From Reichenbachiella agariperforans (GTDB lineage: Bacteria; Bacteroidota; Bacteroidia; Cytophagales; Cyclobacteriaceae): 64,000 bases of DNA. Under the pieces are notes generated by a model. That model saw only the letters and a program-made list of their open reading frames with translations, did no database searches and had not been told where the DNA came from. A program made the position numbers and the translations under genes. The DNA lies in the NCBI RefSeq assembly GCF_900142205.1, contig NZ_FRAA01000010.1, positions 88,232-152,231 of the forward strand, read 5' to 3'. Shown in pieces: positions 44,905 to 54,547 of this stretch (position 1 is its first letter; every line of letters begins with the position of its first letter).

Positions 44905-46230
44905 TTGACGTTTCAGGATTTTTTCATAACGCCCCTATACCTCATCCTATTCCTCATAGGTGCCTACGTCATTCGTCCCTATGCAACCAACGCACAGACC
45001 AGTCCCTATTTCATTCCGGGGTTAGCCATCAAATTTGTAGGTGCCATAGCACTCGGCATGATCTATCAGTTCTACTATGGTGGCGGGGACACCTTTACCT
45101 ACCACAGCCATGGCAGTCGCTGGATCTGGCAGGCATTCATGGATGATCCTGCCGTTGGGCTTGACCTATTGTTCCAAAAAGCAGGAGACTACAATGGCAA
45201 AACTTACCCTTACACCAGTAAAATGTGGATGTTTAGAGATGCTGCCTCTATGTTTATCATTCGTATGACTGCTGTCATTGACCTGTTTACGTTCCAGACC
45301 TACAGCGCAACAGCTCTCTTCTTTGCTGCTTTTGCTTTTAGTGGACATTGGGTCTTATTTAGCCTATTCCAAAAACTCTCTCCAGCACAAACGAAACAAC
45401 TAGCGTATGCTACTTTATTTATCCCCTCTGTCGTTTTCTGGGGTTCGGGTATCCTCAAAGACAGCATTACCCTCGCAGCACTCTGCTGGATGACTTACAT
45501 CGTACTTAGGATTAGCATCTTCAACCGGCTATCCTTGAGCAATATCTTGTTGTTTCTGCTCATGGGATGGGTCATCTATTCTATCAAAATCTATATTCTC
45601 CTCTGCTTTTTGGTCGGCGTATCGATCTTCCTCTATCTCCAGTACATCTCCAAGGTGCGTAGTTTTGTGGTGAAGCTGATGATCGCTCCTGTACTCATCA
45701 CGGTGTTTATAGGAGGTGGCTACTTTGCCATGCAAAAAATCAGTGAGGATGACTCTCGCTACGCGCTCGACAAAATCGGAGAAACTGCCATGATCACGGC
45801 CTATGACATCCGCTATGGCTGGGGCGCTCGTCAGGGAGACAACTCTGGTTACACCCTCGGAGAACTAGATGGCAGCATAGGCAGCCTCATCAAACTCGCC
45901 CCTCAAGGCATCATCGTGACGCTATTTCGCCCCTGGCCATGGGAAGTAAAAAACCCACTCATGTTATTATCAGCCATGGAGAGTTTAGGTTTTCTAATCC
46001 TGACCATTCGGCTGTTCTCCACTCAAAAATGGAGTATAATAATAAAGAAGCTAAACACCCCCATTATCCTTTTCTGTCTTAGTTTTGCCCTTATGTTTGC
46101 CTTTGCCGTAGGCGTGAGCACTTTTAATTTTGGCACTTTAATGAGATACAAAATCCCTGTAATGCCTTTTTATGGGCTGTTTTTGGTTTTATGTATGAAT
46201 AGAAACAATGAATCAAGAAGAAGAATTTAG
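44905..46230 (+). CDS. polytopic membrane protein of the polysaccharide region
   Basis: The 441-residue protein has about ten membrane helices. A soluble loop (about 50-100) contains YYGGGDTFTYHSHGSRW, and a conserved GSGILKDSITLAALCW follows. It resembles large uncharacterised membrane proteins of Bacteroidota polysaccharide loci, with a layout like Wzy polymerases or GT-C transferases, but I cannot assign it to either. A TTG at 44905 is the only start after an in-frame stop 15 bases upstream. Its end overlaps the ABC permease gene by 23 bp. Confidence 0.75.
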   Translation: MTFQDFFITPLYLILFLIGAYVIRPYATNAQTSPYFIPGLAIKFVGAIALGMIYQFYYGGGDTFTYHSHGSRWIWQAFMDDPAVGLDLLFQKAGDYNGKTYPYTSKMWMFRDAASMFIIRMTAVIDLFTFQTYSATALFFAAFAFSGHWVLFSLFQKLSPAQTKQLAYATLFIPSVVFWGSGILKDSITLAALCWMTYIVLRISIFNRLSLSNILLFLLMGWVIYSIKIYILLCFLVGVSIFLYLQYISKVRSFVVKLMIAPVLITVFIGGGYFAMQKISEDDSRYALDKIGETAMITAYDIRYGWGARQGDNSGYTLGELDGSIGSLIKLAPQGIIVTLFRPWPWEVKNPLMLLSAMESLGFLILTIRLFSTQKWSIIIKKLNTPIILFCLSFALMFAFAVGVSTFNFGTLMRYKIPVMPFYGLFLVLCMNRNNESRRRI

Positions 46231-47065
46231 CAAGTGGGACACTGTCATCCTGCCTAAAAGAGGGCTACTGGAGCTCCATTTGTCTGAAGTATGGAAATAC
46301 CGAGACTTGCTACGCATGTTTGTCAAGCGTGATTTTGTTACTTATTATAAGCAAACCATTCTTGGACCCGTCTGGTTTTTCATCCAGCCCATATTTACCA
46401 CACTGACCTATATGTTGATTTTTGGCAATGTCGCCAAAATATCGACAGACGGCATGCCACAGATATTATTCTATATGAGTGGCGTCACGGCTTGGAATTA
46501 TTTCGCAGAATGCTTTAACAAAACCTCAACAGTCTTTAAAGACAATCAAGCCATCTTTGGCAAAGTACACTTCCCACGGCTCATCACACCGCTGAGTATC
46601 GTTGTGTCCAACCTCATCAAGTTTGGCATCCAACTGCTCCTCTTTGTCTTGATACTGGGCTACTACCTATGGTCTGGCACGAGCATTATGCCCAACAGCG
46701 CACTACTGCTACTCCCTGTATTAATCGCTCTGATGGCAGGGCTCGGGCTGGGTGCAGGGATGCTCATTACCTCCATGACTACCAAATACCGCGATTTGGT
46801 TTTTCTGCTGCAATTTGGCATACAGCTGCTCATGTACGCGACTCCTGTGATCTACCCTCTATCGACCATTCCCGAAAAGTACAAATGGATTATCATGGCC
46901 AATCCCATGACGGGCATCATCGAGACCTTCCGCTATGCCTTCTTAGGCTCTGGTCAGCTCAACTGGCAATTGCTGGGATATGATGTAGCAGTCACTGCCT
47001 CCCTATTGATATTAGGCACTATTGTCTTCAACAAGACCGAACGAACTTTCATGGACACGGTATAA
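46208..47065 (+). CDS. polysaccharide ABC exporter permease (Wzm/TagG type)
   Basis: The 285-residue protein has six membrane helices of the ABC-2 type. It opens with the family's soluble amphipathic start (LLELHLSEVWKYRDLLRMFVKRDFVTYYKQTILGPVWFFIQPI) and has the conserved end ANPMTGIIETFRYAFLG. It forms the membrane channel of an ABC exporter for an undecaprenyl-linked glycan such as O antigen or teichoic-acid-like polymers. It is 2 bp before the ATPase gene. Confidence 0.92.
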   Translation: MNQEEEFSKWDTVILPKRGLLELHLSEVWKYRDLLRMFVKRDFVTYYKQTILGPVWFFIQPIFTTLTYMLIFGNVAKISTDGMPQILFYMSGVTAWNYFAECFNKTSTVFKDNQAIFGKVHFPRLITPLSIVVSNLIKFGIQLLLFVLILGYYLWSGTSIMPNSALLLLPVLIALMAGLGLGAGMLITSMTTKYRDLVFLLQFGIQLLMYATPVIYPLSTIPEKYKWIIMANPMTGIIETFRYAFLGSGQLNWQLLGYDVAVTASLLILGTIVFNKTERTFMDTV

Positions 47066-47067
47066 CT

Positions 47068-48351
47068 ATGAGTGATATAGCAATCAAAGTCGAAAATCTA
47101 TCCAAACAATACCGCCTCGGCCAGGTCGGTACAGGGACGATCAGTCATGACCTCAATCGTTGGTGGCACAGTATACGAGGTAAAGAAGACCCCTACCTCA
47201 AAATCGGAGAAAGCAACGACCGCACCACTAAGGGCACCAGTGAATATGTCTGGGCGCTACAAGACATCAATTTTGAAGTGAAACAAGGTGAAGTACTGGG
47301 CATTATAGGAAAAAATGGCGCAGGAAAATCCACCCTGCTTAAGATACTATCAAAAGTTACCTCTCCTACCACGGGCAGCATCAAAGCCAGAGGCCGCATC
47401 GCTTCTCTGCTCGAAGTAGGCACAGGTTTCCATCCTGAGATGACTGGGCGTGAAAACATCTTCATGAACGGCACCATCATGGGCATGAACCGCCACGAGA
47501 TCGCTAGCAAACTAGAAGAAATCGTGGAATTCGCCGGAATAGCCAAATACATAGACACCCCCGTCAAACGCTACTCCTCAGGCATGACCGTTCGTCTAGG
47601 TTTTGCCATTGCGGCACATCTCGAACCAGAGATCCTCATCGTCGATGAAGTCCTCGCCGTAGGAGATGCCGAGTTCCAAAAGAAAGCCATCGGCAAGATG
47701 CAAGATGTGAGTAAGGGAGAGGGCAGGACGGTCCTTTTTGTAAGTCATAATATGGTGAGTGTTGAAAATTTATGCACTAAGCTTGTCGTTATGTCACAGG
47801 GCTCTATCAACTTTACTGGTGACGTTCATCAAGGAATAAAACAATATAATTATTCTTCGAACAAAGAACTCCTAATAAATATCGATGAGCGACAAGATAG
47901 AAATGGTGGAGAAGTCGTAAGATTTACAAAATTTCAAATTACAGATGCAGATGACCACCCTATTGAAATGGCATTTGTGGGAGAGACCATATGTTTAAAA
48001 TTTGGGTATCGTGCCATCCCTAATTTAGAAAATGTGGTAATTAGAATTGAAATCAAAACTTTCTCTGGACATAGGCTATCTATACTTAACAATTATCATT
48101 GCAGTTCACCGTTTGAAAAAATTCCAGACTCTGGTACATTCTGTTGTAAAATACACTCTCCTACATTAGCACAAGGAGATTATGAAATTAATGCAAAGTG
48201 TCTAGTAGACTTAAAAGAGGTTGATTCAATTGAAAAAATAGGCACTCTCAAGATTCAAAATGCTGACTATTACGGTACTGGAAAAATGCCAAACATAAAA
48301 GATGGGATACTTTTACAGCAAAGTTACTTTATTGAAAAGAGTCTTATCTAG
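47068..48351 (+). CDS. polysaccharide ABC exporter ATPase with C-terminal specificity domain (Wzt type)
   Basis: The 427-residue protein has the ABC domain in residues 1-250: Walker A GKNGAGKS at 81-88, signature YSSGM at 169-173, Walker B LIVDE at 190-194 and SHNM near 226. A C-terminal domain of about 170 residues follows, of the Wzt type that recognises the glycan's end. Base composition changes near 47750: the ATPase half is clearly richer in GC than the C-terminal half. That boundary fits exchange of the specificity domain. It overlaps the next gene. Confidence 0.93.
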   Translation: MSDIAIKVENLSKQYRLGQVGTGTISHDLNRWWHSIRGKEDPYLKIGESNDRTTKGTSEYVWALQDINFEVKQGEVLGIIGKNGAGKSTLLKILSKVTSPTTGSIKARGRIASLLEVGTGFHPEMTGRENIFMNGTIMGMNRHEIASKLEEIVEFAGIAKYIDTPVKRYSSGMTVRLGFAIAAHLEPEILIVDEVLAVGDAEFQKKAIGKMQDVSKGEGRTVLFVSHNMVSVENLCTKLVVMSQGSINFTGDVHQGIKQYNYSSNKELLINIDERQDRNGGEVVRFTKFQITDADDHPIEMAFVGETICLKFGYRAIPNLENVVIRIEIKTFSGHRLSILNNYHCSSPFEKIPDSGTFCCKIHSPTLAQGDYEINAKCLVDLKEVDSIEKIGTLKIQNADYYGTGKMPNIKDGILLQQSYFIEKSLI

Positions 48352-49051
48352 ATTTTTTTCAATACAACGCGTACATGTTTTAAGCGACAGTCATGGCGTA
48401 GTATATGAGTCAATGCAATCAAGTTTTTTCTACCAATTAAAAACTAAAATAGTACATGGAGCGACTATTACTGGCATTCAAAATATTAACTCAAAGACTC
48501 AAGCCAAGAAAAAATTTTCCGAGTACATCGATAAAGAAATATCTGTAAATGACTTTATTATTTTTCAACTCGGCGAGGTTGACTGTGGCTTTACTGTTTG
48601 GTTTAAAAACAAAAGAGATGGTAAAAGTTTTGACAAATTACTAGACCGTATGCTTGAAAACTACCATGCTCTAATAGAAGAAGCATACTCTAAGCAACTT
48701 AACAAAAAGAGGCTGCTAATCACCAGTACTACGCTCCCAACTATTAGCGACAATCAAGACTGGGGAGAGGTCGCTCACAAAAGAAAAGGGATCAACGCAA
48801 ACCAATATGAGCGAACCCAACTCACACTCAAGTTCAACTCAAAGCTTAGAGATCTTTGCTCGCTTCATGGTTACACCTACATCGATTTTGACAAGTATCT
48901 TTTAAACCCAACTACTGGTATTGTACATGACTATTATAAGCATGAAAACAAACTCGACCACCATCTAGACCCTCGTAAAATCTCACAAGTAATAACAAAG
49001 GAGCTTTCATCGCTAGGATTAAAAAATATTGAATTGAAAAAAAATGGATAA
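48302..49051 (+). CDS. SGNH-hydrolase-like protein
   Basis: The frame gives 249 residues from an ATG inside the wzt-like gene; a TTG at 48332 would shorten the overlap from 50 to 20 bp and is equally possible. The SGNH pattern is visible: VLSDSHG (block I Ser), LGEVDCG (block III, with Glu for Asn) and LDHHLDP near the end (block V Asp/His). Such proteins transfer or remove acyl groups on glycans. There is no signal peptide, so cytoplasmic action is likely. It lies between the exporter and a sulfotransferase, which suggests glycan tailoring. Confidence 0.65.
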   Translation: MGYFYSKVTLLKRVLSRFFSIQRVHVLSDSHGVVYESMQSSFFYQLKTKIVHGATITGIQNINSKTQAKKKFSEYIDKEISVNDFIIFQLGEVDCGFTVWFKNKRDGKSFDKLLDRMLENYHALIEEAYSKQLNKKRLLITSTTLPTISDNQDWGEVAHKRKGINANQYERTQLTLKFNSKLRDLCSLHGYTYIDFDKYLLNPTTGIVHDYYKHENKLDHHLDPRKISQVITKELSSLGLKNIELKKNG

Positions 49052-49958
49052 CCTGATCATTCATATTGGATATCACAAAACGGCAACTTCTTGGCTTCAA
49101 AAAGAGTTTTTCGAAAATGAAAAACTCAATATAAACTCAATAGCCCCCTATCACGACAGAGCTAAATGGGTAACCGAGTTCATCAAACCTGATTACTCCT
49201 TTGATAAACAGGTACTACAAGAATATTATCTACAAGCGGTTGACAAATCCAAAATCAACGTACTTTCAATTGAACGACTATCAGGATACCCTATCACAGG
49301 AGGATTCGACGCTATCATTATCGCCAATAGACTTAAAGAATTATTCCCGTCGGCGAAAATCCTTATCTCAATACGAGAACAGAGATCAATGATAAAGTCA
49401 ATTTACCTTGAATACCTGAAAGTAGGAGGCAATGCTAAACTAGAAGAACTACTCTATCCAAAAAGATTTTACCTTATTCGAAATCCCACATTTAACTTAG
49501 ATTATTTCAAATATGACTACCTAATATCTGAGTATTTAAAACTATTTGGTGAGCAAAATATATTGGTTCTACCCTATGAAGCACTCAAAAAAACACCAGA
49601 GCAATACATATCTGAATTGAGTTCATTCTTAGGACTAGATCAAGACCTTAGCTTAGTCACAAGCAGTTTGAATTTAAAAAAACAAATCAATACTCAATTA
49701 CCCTTAGCTCACGGCTATAAGAATCGTCTAAATGCACGGATTTTTGGTTCAGAATGCACCCCTACCAGGTTAAACATCCCTAATAGATATAAAAGAGTTT
49801 TCAATATCCTTATGAGGTTATCCCCATTGAACTACAATAAAAGACTTGAAGAAGAAATTAGCCTGTTTATAGAAAAAATTCCTGAAACCTATTATCAGGA
49901 AAGTAATGCTCTCTTAGAGAAGCTAATCACACGTGATTTATCAAATTACGGTTATTGA
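49044..49958 (+). CDS. sulfotransferase family protein (1 of 3)
   Basis: The 304-residue protein begins with the 5'-phosphosulfate-binding loop HIGYHKTATSWLQKEFF (residues 7-23, P-loop-like with the catalytic Lys). It has the 3'-phosphate-binding region ILISIREQRSMIKSIYLEYL near residue 108. These are hallmarks of PAPS-dependent sulfotransferases. Its presence with glycosyltransferases and an exporter indicates sulfation of a carbohydrate. It differs clearly from the two other sulfotransferases in this region. It overlaps the previous gene by 8 bp. Confidence 0.85.
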   Translation: MDNLIIHIGYHKTATSWLQKEFFENEKLNINSIAPYHDRAKWVTEFIKPDYSFDKQVLQEYYLQAVDKSKINVLSIERLSGYPITGGFDAIIIANRLKELFPSAKILISIREQRSMIKSIYLEYLKVGGNAKLEELLYPKRFYLIRNPTFNLDYFKYDYLISEYLKLFGEQNILVLPYEALKKTPEQYISELSSFLGLDQDLSLVTSSLNLKKQINTQLPLAHGYKNRLNARIFGSECTPTRLNIPNRYKRVFNILMRLSPLNYNKRLEEEISLFIEKIPETYYQESNALLEKLITRDLSNYGY

Positions 49959-49979
49959 AATAGCCATTAAGGACAGCAA

Positions 49980-51425
49980 ATGTTATTCAACTCCTATTCT
50001 TTCATTCTTTTTTTCCTAATTGTATTCACCTCCTATTGGGTGATATTCAAAAACAGCCTCAAGTATCAAAACACCCTGATCGTAATAGCTAGCTATATAT
50101 TCTATGGCTGGTGGGATTGGCGTTTTTTGTTTCTTATTGCTTTTAGTTCTATTTTGGATTACTTCATTGCTATCGGTATTCATAATAGCAAATCAGACAG
50201 TAACAAAAAACTGTTTCTCTTCACTAGTCTTTTTGTTAACCTTGGCTTACTAGGGTTCTTTAAATACTATAATTTCTTCATTGACAGCTTTTCAACTGCC
50301 CTAACTACTTTAGGATTTCAAAGTAACGTCACGAGTCTTAACATCATATTACCCGTAGGTATCAGCTTTTACACGTTTCAAACACTCAGCTATTCGATTG
50401 ATGTGTATAGAGATAAATTGAAGCCTACTCCTAATTTTATCGCCTTCCTAGCCTATGTCAGCTTCTTCCCTCAATTGGTAGCGGGGCCCATAGAGAGAGC
50501 CACGCATCTCTTGCCTCAGTTCCTAAAAGAACGAAGATTCAACTATAATGCATCTATCGACGGCTTGAAACAAGCGCTATGGGGTTTCTTTAAAAAAATG
50601 GTGATCGCTGACAACTGTGCTGAATTTGCCAATTTGATTTTCAACAATCATCAAGATTATCAAGGATGGGCACTAACACTAGGCGCTATCTTCTTTGCTT
50701 TTCAAATCTATTGTGACTTTTCTGGATACTCAGATATCGCCATTGGCACAGCCAAACTATTGGGATTTGACCTCATGACCAACTTCAAATATCCTTACTT
50801 CTCTAGAAATATTGGTGAATTCTGGCGAAGGTGGCATATTTCCTTATCTACTTGGTTTCGAGACTATCTTTACATCCCCCTTGGAGGTAGTCAAATGGGG
50901 ACACTATTGAGTATTAGAAATATTTTCATCATTTTCATAGTCAGTGGTCTTTGGCACGGTGCTAACTGGACTTTTGTAGCTTGGGGAGCATTAAATGCAT
51001 TTTATTTCCTTCCTTCCTTTCTTTCAAAACAAAACAGAAAGCACCTTAACACCAATGCTCAACTAAAAGAGCTACCTGCTATGCTATTTACCTTTCTGCT
51101 CGTCACCACGGCATGGATTTTATTTAGGGCAGAATCATTGACTGAAGCATTGAGTATTTATCAAAACATCATCATAAGCATCCCAGATTTCACTTCTATG
51201 AAACAAGCAGGTGCCTTAATGTTTTATGAAGCCAATTACACGCTTGCTCTGTTGACGCTGTTTATGATTATAGAATGGCACGGGCGAAGAAATCCCTACC
51301 CTATCAAGACAACATTTGCAAAAAAGTCCGTTTTTGTTCGCATGTCATTCTATGCCTTCCTCATATCCCTAATAGGGATTTACTTTGTTGCTGAGGGGAC
51401 ACCGTTCATTTATTTCCAATTTTAG
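49980..51425 (+). CDS. MBOAT family O-acyltransferase (AlgI/DltB-like)
   Basis: The 481-residue polytopic protein has the MBOAT signatures. LPVGISFYTFQTLSYSIDVYR and FFPQLVAGPIERA occur in the first half. FWRRWHISLSTWFRDYLYIPLGG is the conserved middle block, and SGLWHGANWTFVAWG contains the catalytic His326. It moves acyl groups from a cytoplasmic donor across the membrane for transfer to an extracytoplasmic glycan. The next gene supplies an SGNH-type partner, as DltD does for DltB or AlgX/AlgJ for AlgI. Confidence 0.94.
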   Translation: MLFNSYSFILFFLIVFTSYWVIFKNSLKYQNTLIVIASYIFYGWWDWRFLFLIAFSSILDYFIAIGIHNSKSDSNKKLFLFTSLFVNLGLLGFFKYYNFFIDSFSTALTTLGFQSNVTSLNIILPVGISFYTFQTLSYSIDVYRDKLKPTPNFIAFLAYVSFFPQLVAGPIERATHLLPQFLKERRFNYNASIDGLKQALWGFFKKMVIADNCAEFANLIFNNHQDYQGWALTLGAIFFAFQIYCDFSGYSDIAIGTAKLLGFDLMTNFKYPYFSRNIGEFWRRWHISLSTWFRDYLYIPLGGSQMGTLLSIRNIFIIFIVSGLWHGANWTFVAWGALNAFYFLPSFLSKQNRKHLNTNAQLKELPAMLFTFLLVTTAWILFRAESLTEALSIYQNIIISIPDFTSMKQAGALMFYEANYTLALLTLFMIIEWHGRRNPYPIKTTFAKKSVFVRMSFYAFLISLIGIYFVAEGTPFIYFQF

Positions 51426-51426
51426 A

Positions 51427-52365
51427 ATGAAATCGTTAATCACAAAAATATTGACCTTTTTACCCATTTTAGGCGTGGTTTATTGCGTCATGGTCATAGC
51501 GCTAGCCAACACACCTATTCACTATCACTTTAAGAAGAACCTACGCACTGTAAAAGGTGGCTATGGACACATGCATTCGAGAATAGAAGAGATAAATACT
51601 TTAGACTCCATTGACATTCTAGTAGTTGGTTCTTCGCATGCATACCGAGGATTCGACCCTAGGCTAATTCATGTCAATAATCATTCGATTTTCAACCTTG
51701 GTTCAAGCAGTCAAACGCCTATTCAAACAGGACAGTTACTCAAGACATACGTCCCAAAGCTAAACCCTAAAGTCATTCTTTATGAAGTTTTTCCCGCGAC
51801 TTTTTCTAGTGACGGAGTAGAGGCTTCTTTAGACTTATTATCTAATGCCAAGATAGATTTCGAAGCATTAAAAATGGCCGTCAAGGTTGGAGATATCAGA
51901 ACTTACAATGCGCTGATTATTTGCGCCTTTGACCAAATTCTCAACTTAAACAACAATTTCAAGGAGCCTAATTCAAAAAAAGGTGACCAGTACATTTCAG
52001 GAGGATATGTACAAAAAGAATTTAAAACCTTCTCCTCTCCAGACACAATAAAGCACGTCAATTGGGAAATAGAGCATAGACAACTTAACGCATTTATTGA
52101 AAACATTAAACACCTGAAACAAAGGAATATAAAAACAATATTGGTCTTTGCACCTATTAGTGAAAAGCTTTACTCAGACATTGAGAATTTAGCTTATTAC
52201 GATAGCCTATATCGTTCGATAGGAGATAATTATTTAAATTTCAACACGATGCACCTAGGGCTTAATGACTCCTTACATTATTATGACCTGCATCATTTAA
52301 ATCAAAATGGTGTTGAAGTTTTCAACCAGCAACTAACCCAAGAACTAGAACAATTAATATATTGA
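51427..52365 (+). CDS. membrane-anchored SGNH-type partner of the MBOAT protein (DltD/AlgJ-like)
   Basis: I set the start at the ATG at 51427, one base after the MBOAT stop codon (312 residues). The frame is open for 14 more codons upstream inside the MBOAT gene. An N-terminal signal anchor (about residues 5-27) is followed by an extracytoplasmic domain. It has VVGSSHAYRGFDP (block I Ser and downstream His) and LHYYDLHHLNQNG (Asp/His pair). It probably completes O-acylation of the glycan begun by the MBOAT protein. Confidence 0.82.
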   Translation: MKSLITKILTFLPILGVVYCVMVIALANTPIHYHFKKNLRTVKGGYGHMHSRIEEINTLDSIDILVVGSSHAYRGFDPRLIHVNNHSIFNLGSSSQTPIQTGQLLKTYVPKLNPKVILYEVFPATFSSDGVEASLDLLSNAKIDFEALKMAVKVGDIRTYNALIICAFDQILNLNNNFKEPNSKKGDQYISGGYVQKEFKTFSSPDTIKHVNWEIEHRQLNAFIENIKHLKQRNIKTILVFAPISEKLYSDIENLAYYDSLYRSIGDNYLNFNTMHLGLNDSLHYYDLHHLNQNGVEVFNQQLTQELEQLIY

Positions 52366-53543
52366 AAAAGAAAAAAGCTCTATTCGTCTTAAACAATTTG
52401 ACAACTGGAGGTATTCAAAGTCAGGCTCTGCTCATTGCCCATTATCTAATAAATGACTTGGGGTTTGAAGTCGAATTTTGGGGTGTTAAAACAAAACAAA
52501 GCAACTACACAGACTTACTAGAGCGTGAAGGAATCAGCTACACCATGAATAGCTCAATCCCCTTTATATTTAGTGCTGGATATTTTGAATTGAATAAGTT
52601 TCAAAAGATTAAATACTGGCTTCAACAAGCTCGAACACTGAACAAAAAGTCATACTCCGTAATTTTTCCATTTGCCTGCCCAAAGCAAATAAACATTTTA
52701 AAATTACTTTCTCCGTCAGTTAAGGCTTCATTTTTCTTTGAGAGAGGTGGGCATGACAATCCCAAGAAAGAAACCCCTGATCTCTATGACCGGCTGGTTA
52801 AATTATCTAAGCCCGTCTATCTTGCTAATTCTTATCATGGAGCCAAGGCTTTCGCTATTATAAAAGGGCTACCAGAAAGTAAAGTAGAAGTAGTTCGAAA
52901 TGCGCATTTCAGCAACGGATATGAAGGAGAAGTTGAAGACTGGGAAGCTCTAATCCCCAAACAAAAAGAAGGGTTATTTTTCACAATGATTGCCAATTTT
53001 TTCGAATACAAAGATCACGCAACATTAATTAAGGCATTTGGGGAGCTTATAAAAAACCACCCAAATATGCACCTTTTATTAGCAGGACTCGGAGGGCCAC
53101 AGAAGTGTCATGACAGAAGCAATCATTTCATTGAGTTAGTAAAGAAAAACAACCTTTCAAACAACATACATTTCCTAGGGAGTGTCAAGAACACCAAAAA
53201 ATTACTAAAGCTAACCGATGTAGGGGTTTTAAGCTCTGCCTCATCCGAGGGATGTCCCAATGCTGTTTTGGAATATATGCAAGCAAAACTCCCCATAGTA
53301 GGATCATCTATTGATGCCATAAAAGAGGTACTACCCAAAATACAGCATCCGTATTTGTTTGAACCAAGAAACGTTAAGCAATGCACCATCGCTCTCACTA
53401 AAATGATTCAAGATCACGAAAAAGAACATCTTAGTATAGGAACAACTAATTTTGACTTTTTGCAGGCTAATTTTTCATTACAGATGCTCACTGACAAGTA
53501 TTTTTCAATTCTTACCAAGTACTCAAACATTATAAGTAACTGA
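52362..53543 (+). CDS. GT4-type glycosyltransferase
   Basis: The 393-residue protein starts with TTG overlapping the previous stop (TTGA). The GT-B N-domain opens KKALFVLNNLTTGGIQSQALLIAHYL. The C-domain has FFTMIANFFEYKDHATLIKAF and the E-x7-E region SASSEGCPNAVLEYMQAKLPIVGSSI, typical of retaining family 4 enzymes. The donor sugar cannot be inferred. It is part of the tightly packed AT-rich segment of the glycan cluster. Confidence 0.9.
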   Translation: MKKKKALFVLNNLTTGGIQSQALLIAHYLINDLGFEVEFWGVKTKQSNYTDLLEREGISYTMNSSIPFIFSAGYFELNKFQKIKYWLQQARTLNKKSYSVIFPFACPKQINILKLLSPSVKASFFFERGGHDNPKKETPDLYDRLVKLSKPVYLANSYHGAKAFAIIKGLPESKVEVVRNAHFSNGYEGEVEDWEALIPKQKEGLFFTMIANFFEYKDHATLIKAFGELIKNHPNMHLLLAGLGGPQKCHDRSNHFIELVKKNNLSNNIHFLGSVKNTKKLLKLTDVGVLSSASSEGCPNAVLEYMQAKLPIVGSSIDAIKEVLPKIQHPYLFEPRNVKQCTIALTKMIQDHEKEHLSIGTTNFDFLQANFSLQMLTDKYFSILTKYSNIISN

Positions 53544-53548
53544 ATAAA

Positions 53549-54547
53549 ATGAAAATACTTTCATCGATATCTTATAGAGGCAACAAGTACGGACTAAAAC
53601 TTTACACTAAAATCCCAACAAAAGAAGACTACTCGAAAGTCATCATTATTGCTGCCAACCCAAGAGGAGGGAGCACTTGGTTAGAAGATGTTTTAGGACG
53701 CCTACGTAAATCTGTCTGCTATTATGAACCCTTAAATCCGTCTTATATCCCTGAATTGGCTGAAATGGGATTTTCGATGAGAAATCATATCCCACAAACG
53801 TCTATTGAGAATGACACTAAGGAGTACTTTAAAAAATTATTTCTAGGAAAGCTCTTCAACAACAGAATGACATTCCATCCAATGTCAAAAAAACAGAATA
53901 TTTATGACGTAATCAATGCAAAAAAGAGAGTCTTTAAATTTTGCAGACTCAACTTAATGCTCCCTTGGTTAGTTGATACATTCCCTCAAATAGCTCCTCC
54001 TATCTTATTGTTACGCCATCCTTGTGCGGTAGTCGCCTCACAAATAAAATTTGGAAATGTAAATGGGGGCGGATGGAAACACGTCCATTCGCAACTGGGT
54101 TTTTTGTCACAAAAACATAGTGATTATTTTCAGCCATATCGCGCATTTTGCCTTTCTCTAAAACACAAAGAAGAGATACTAGCTGCTGTATGGTGTTTAA
54201 CAAATAAATACCCTCTTGAGCATGAATATAATAACCGCCGATGGTTGACTATAAGCTATGAAGACTTACTATTAAACACCAATGATGTAATTAATCAAAT
54301 TTGTTCTAAACTTAATATATCTAATGAGTTTGATATATTAGTCAACTATACAAGTCAGCATGTTGCCAGCAAGACCTCAATCAATAAGAAACAAATTGAT
54401 AAGCACCTCCAATTGGAAAGCTGGAAACACTCCTTGTCAAACCAAGAAATCAACAACATCATGCGTGTCGTCAATTTCTTTGAAATGGATAAATTCTATA
54501 ACAATAATCTAGTTCCTAATTACAAAGAACTTTACAATCAAAAATGA
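53549..54547 (+). CDS. sulfotransferase family protein (2 of 3)
   Basis: The 332-residue protein has the PAPS-binding loop ANPRGGSTWLEDVLG (residues 36-50) and the 3'-phosphate-binding segment LLRHPCAVVASQIKFG. It is clearly related to the third sulfotransferase at 62346: both have PRGGSTW, a YEPLNP or WEPLHP block, and LLRHPxAVxASQ. It probably sulfates a sugar in the same glycan at a different position. Its stop overlaps the ATG of the next gene by four bases. Confidence 0.88.
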   Translation: MKILSSISYRGNKYGLKLYTKIPTKEDYSKVIIIAANPRGGSTWLEDVLGRLRKSVCYYEPLNPSYIPELAEMGFSMRNHIPQTSIENDTKEYFKKLFLGKLFNNRMTFHPMSKKQNIYDVINAKKRVFKFCRLNLMLPWLVDTFPQIAPPILLLRHPCAVVASQIKFGNVNGGGWKHVHSQLGFLSQKHSDYFQPYRAFCLSLKHKEEILAAVWCLTNKYPLEHEYNNRRWLTISYEDLLLNTNDVINQICSKLNISNEFDILVNYTSQHVASKTSINKKQIDKHLQLESWKHSLSNQEINNIMRVVNFFEMDKFYNNNLVPNYKELYNQK

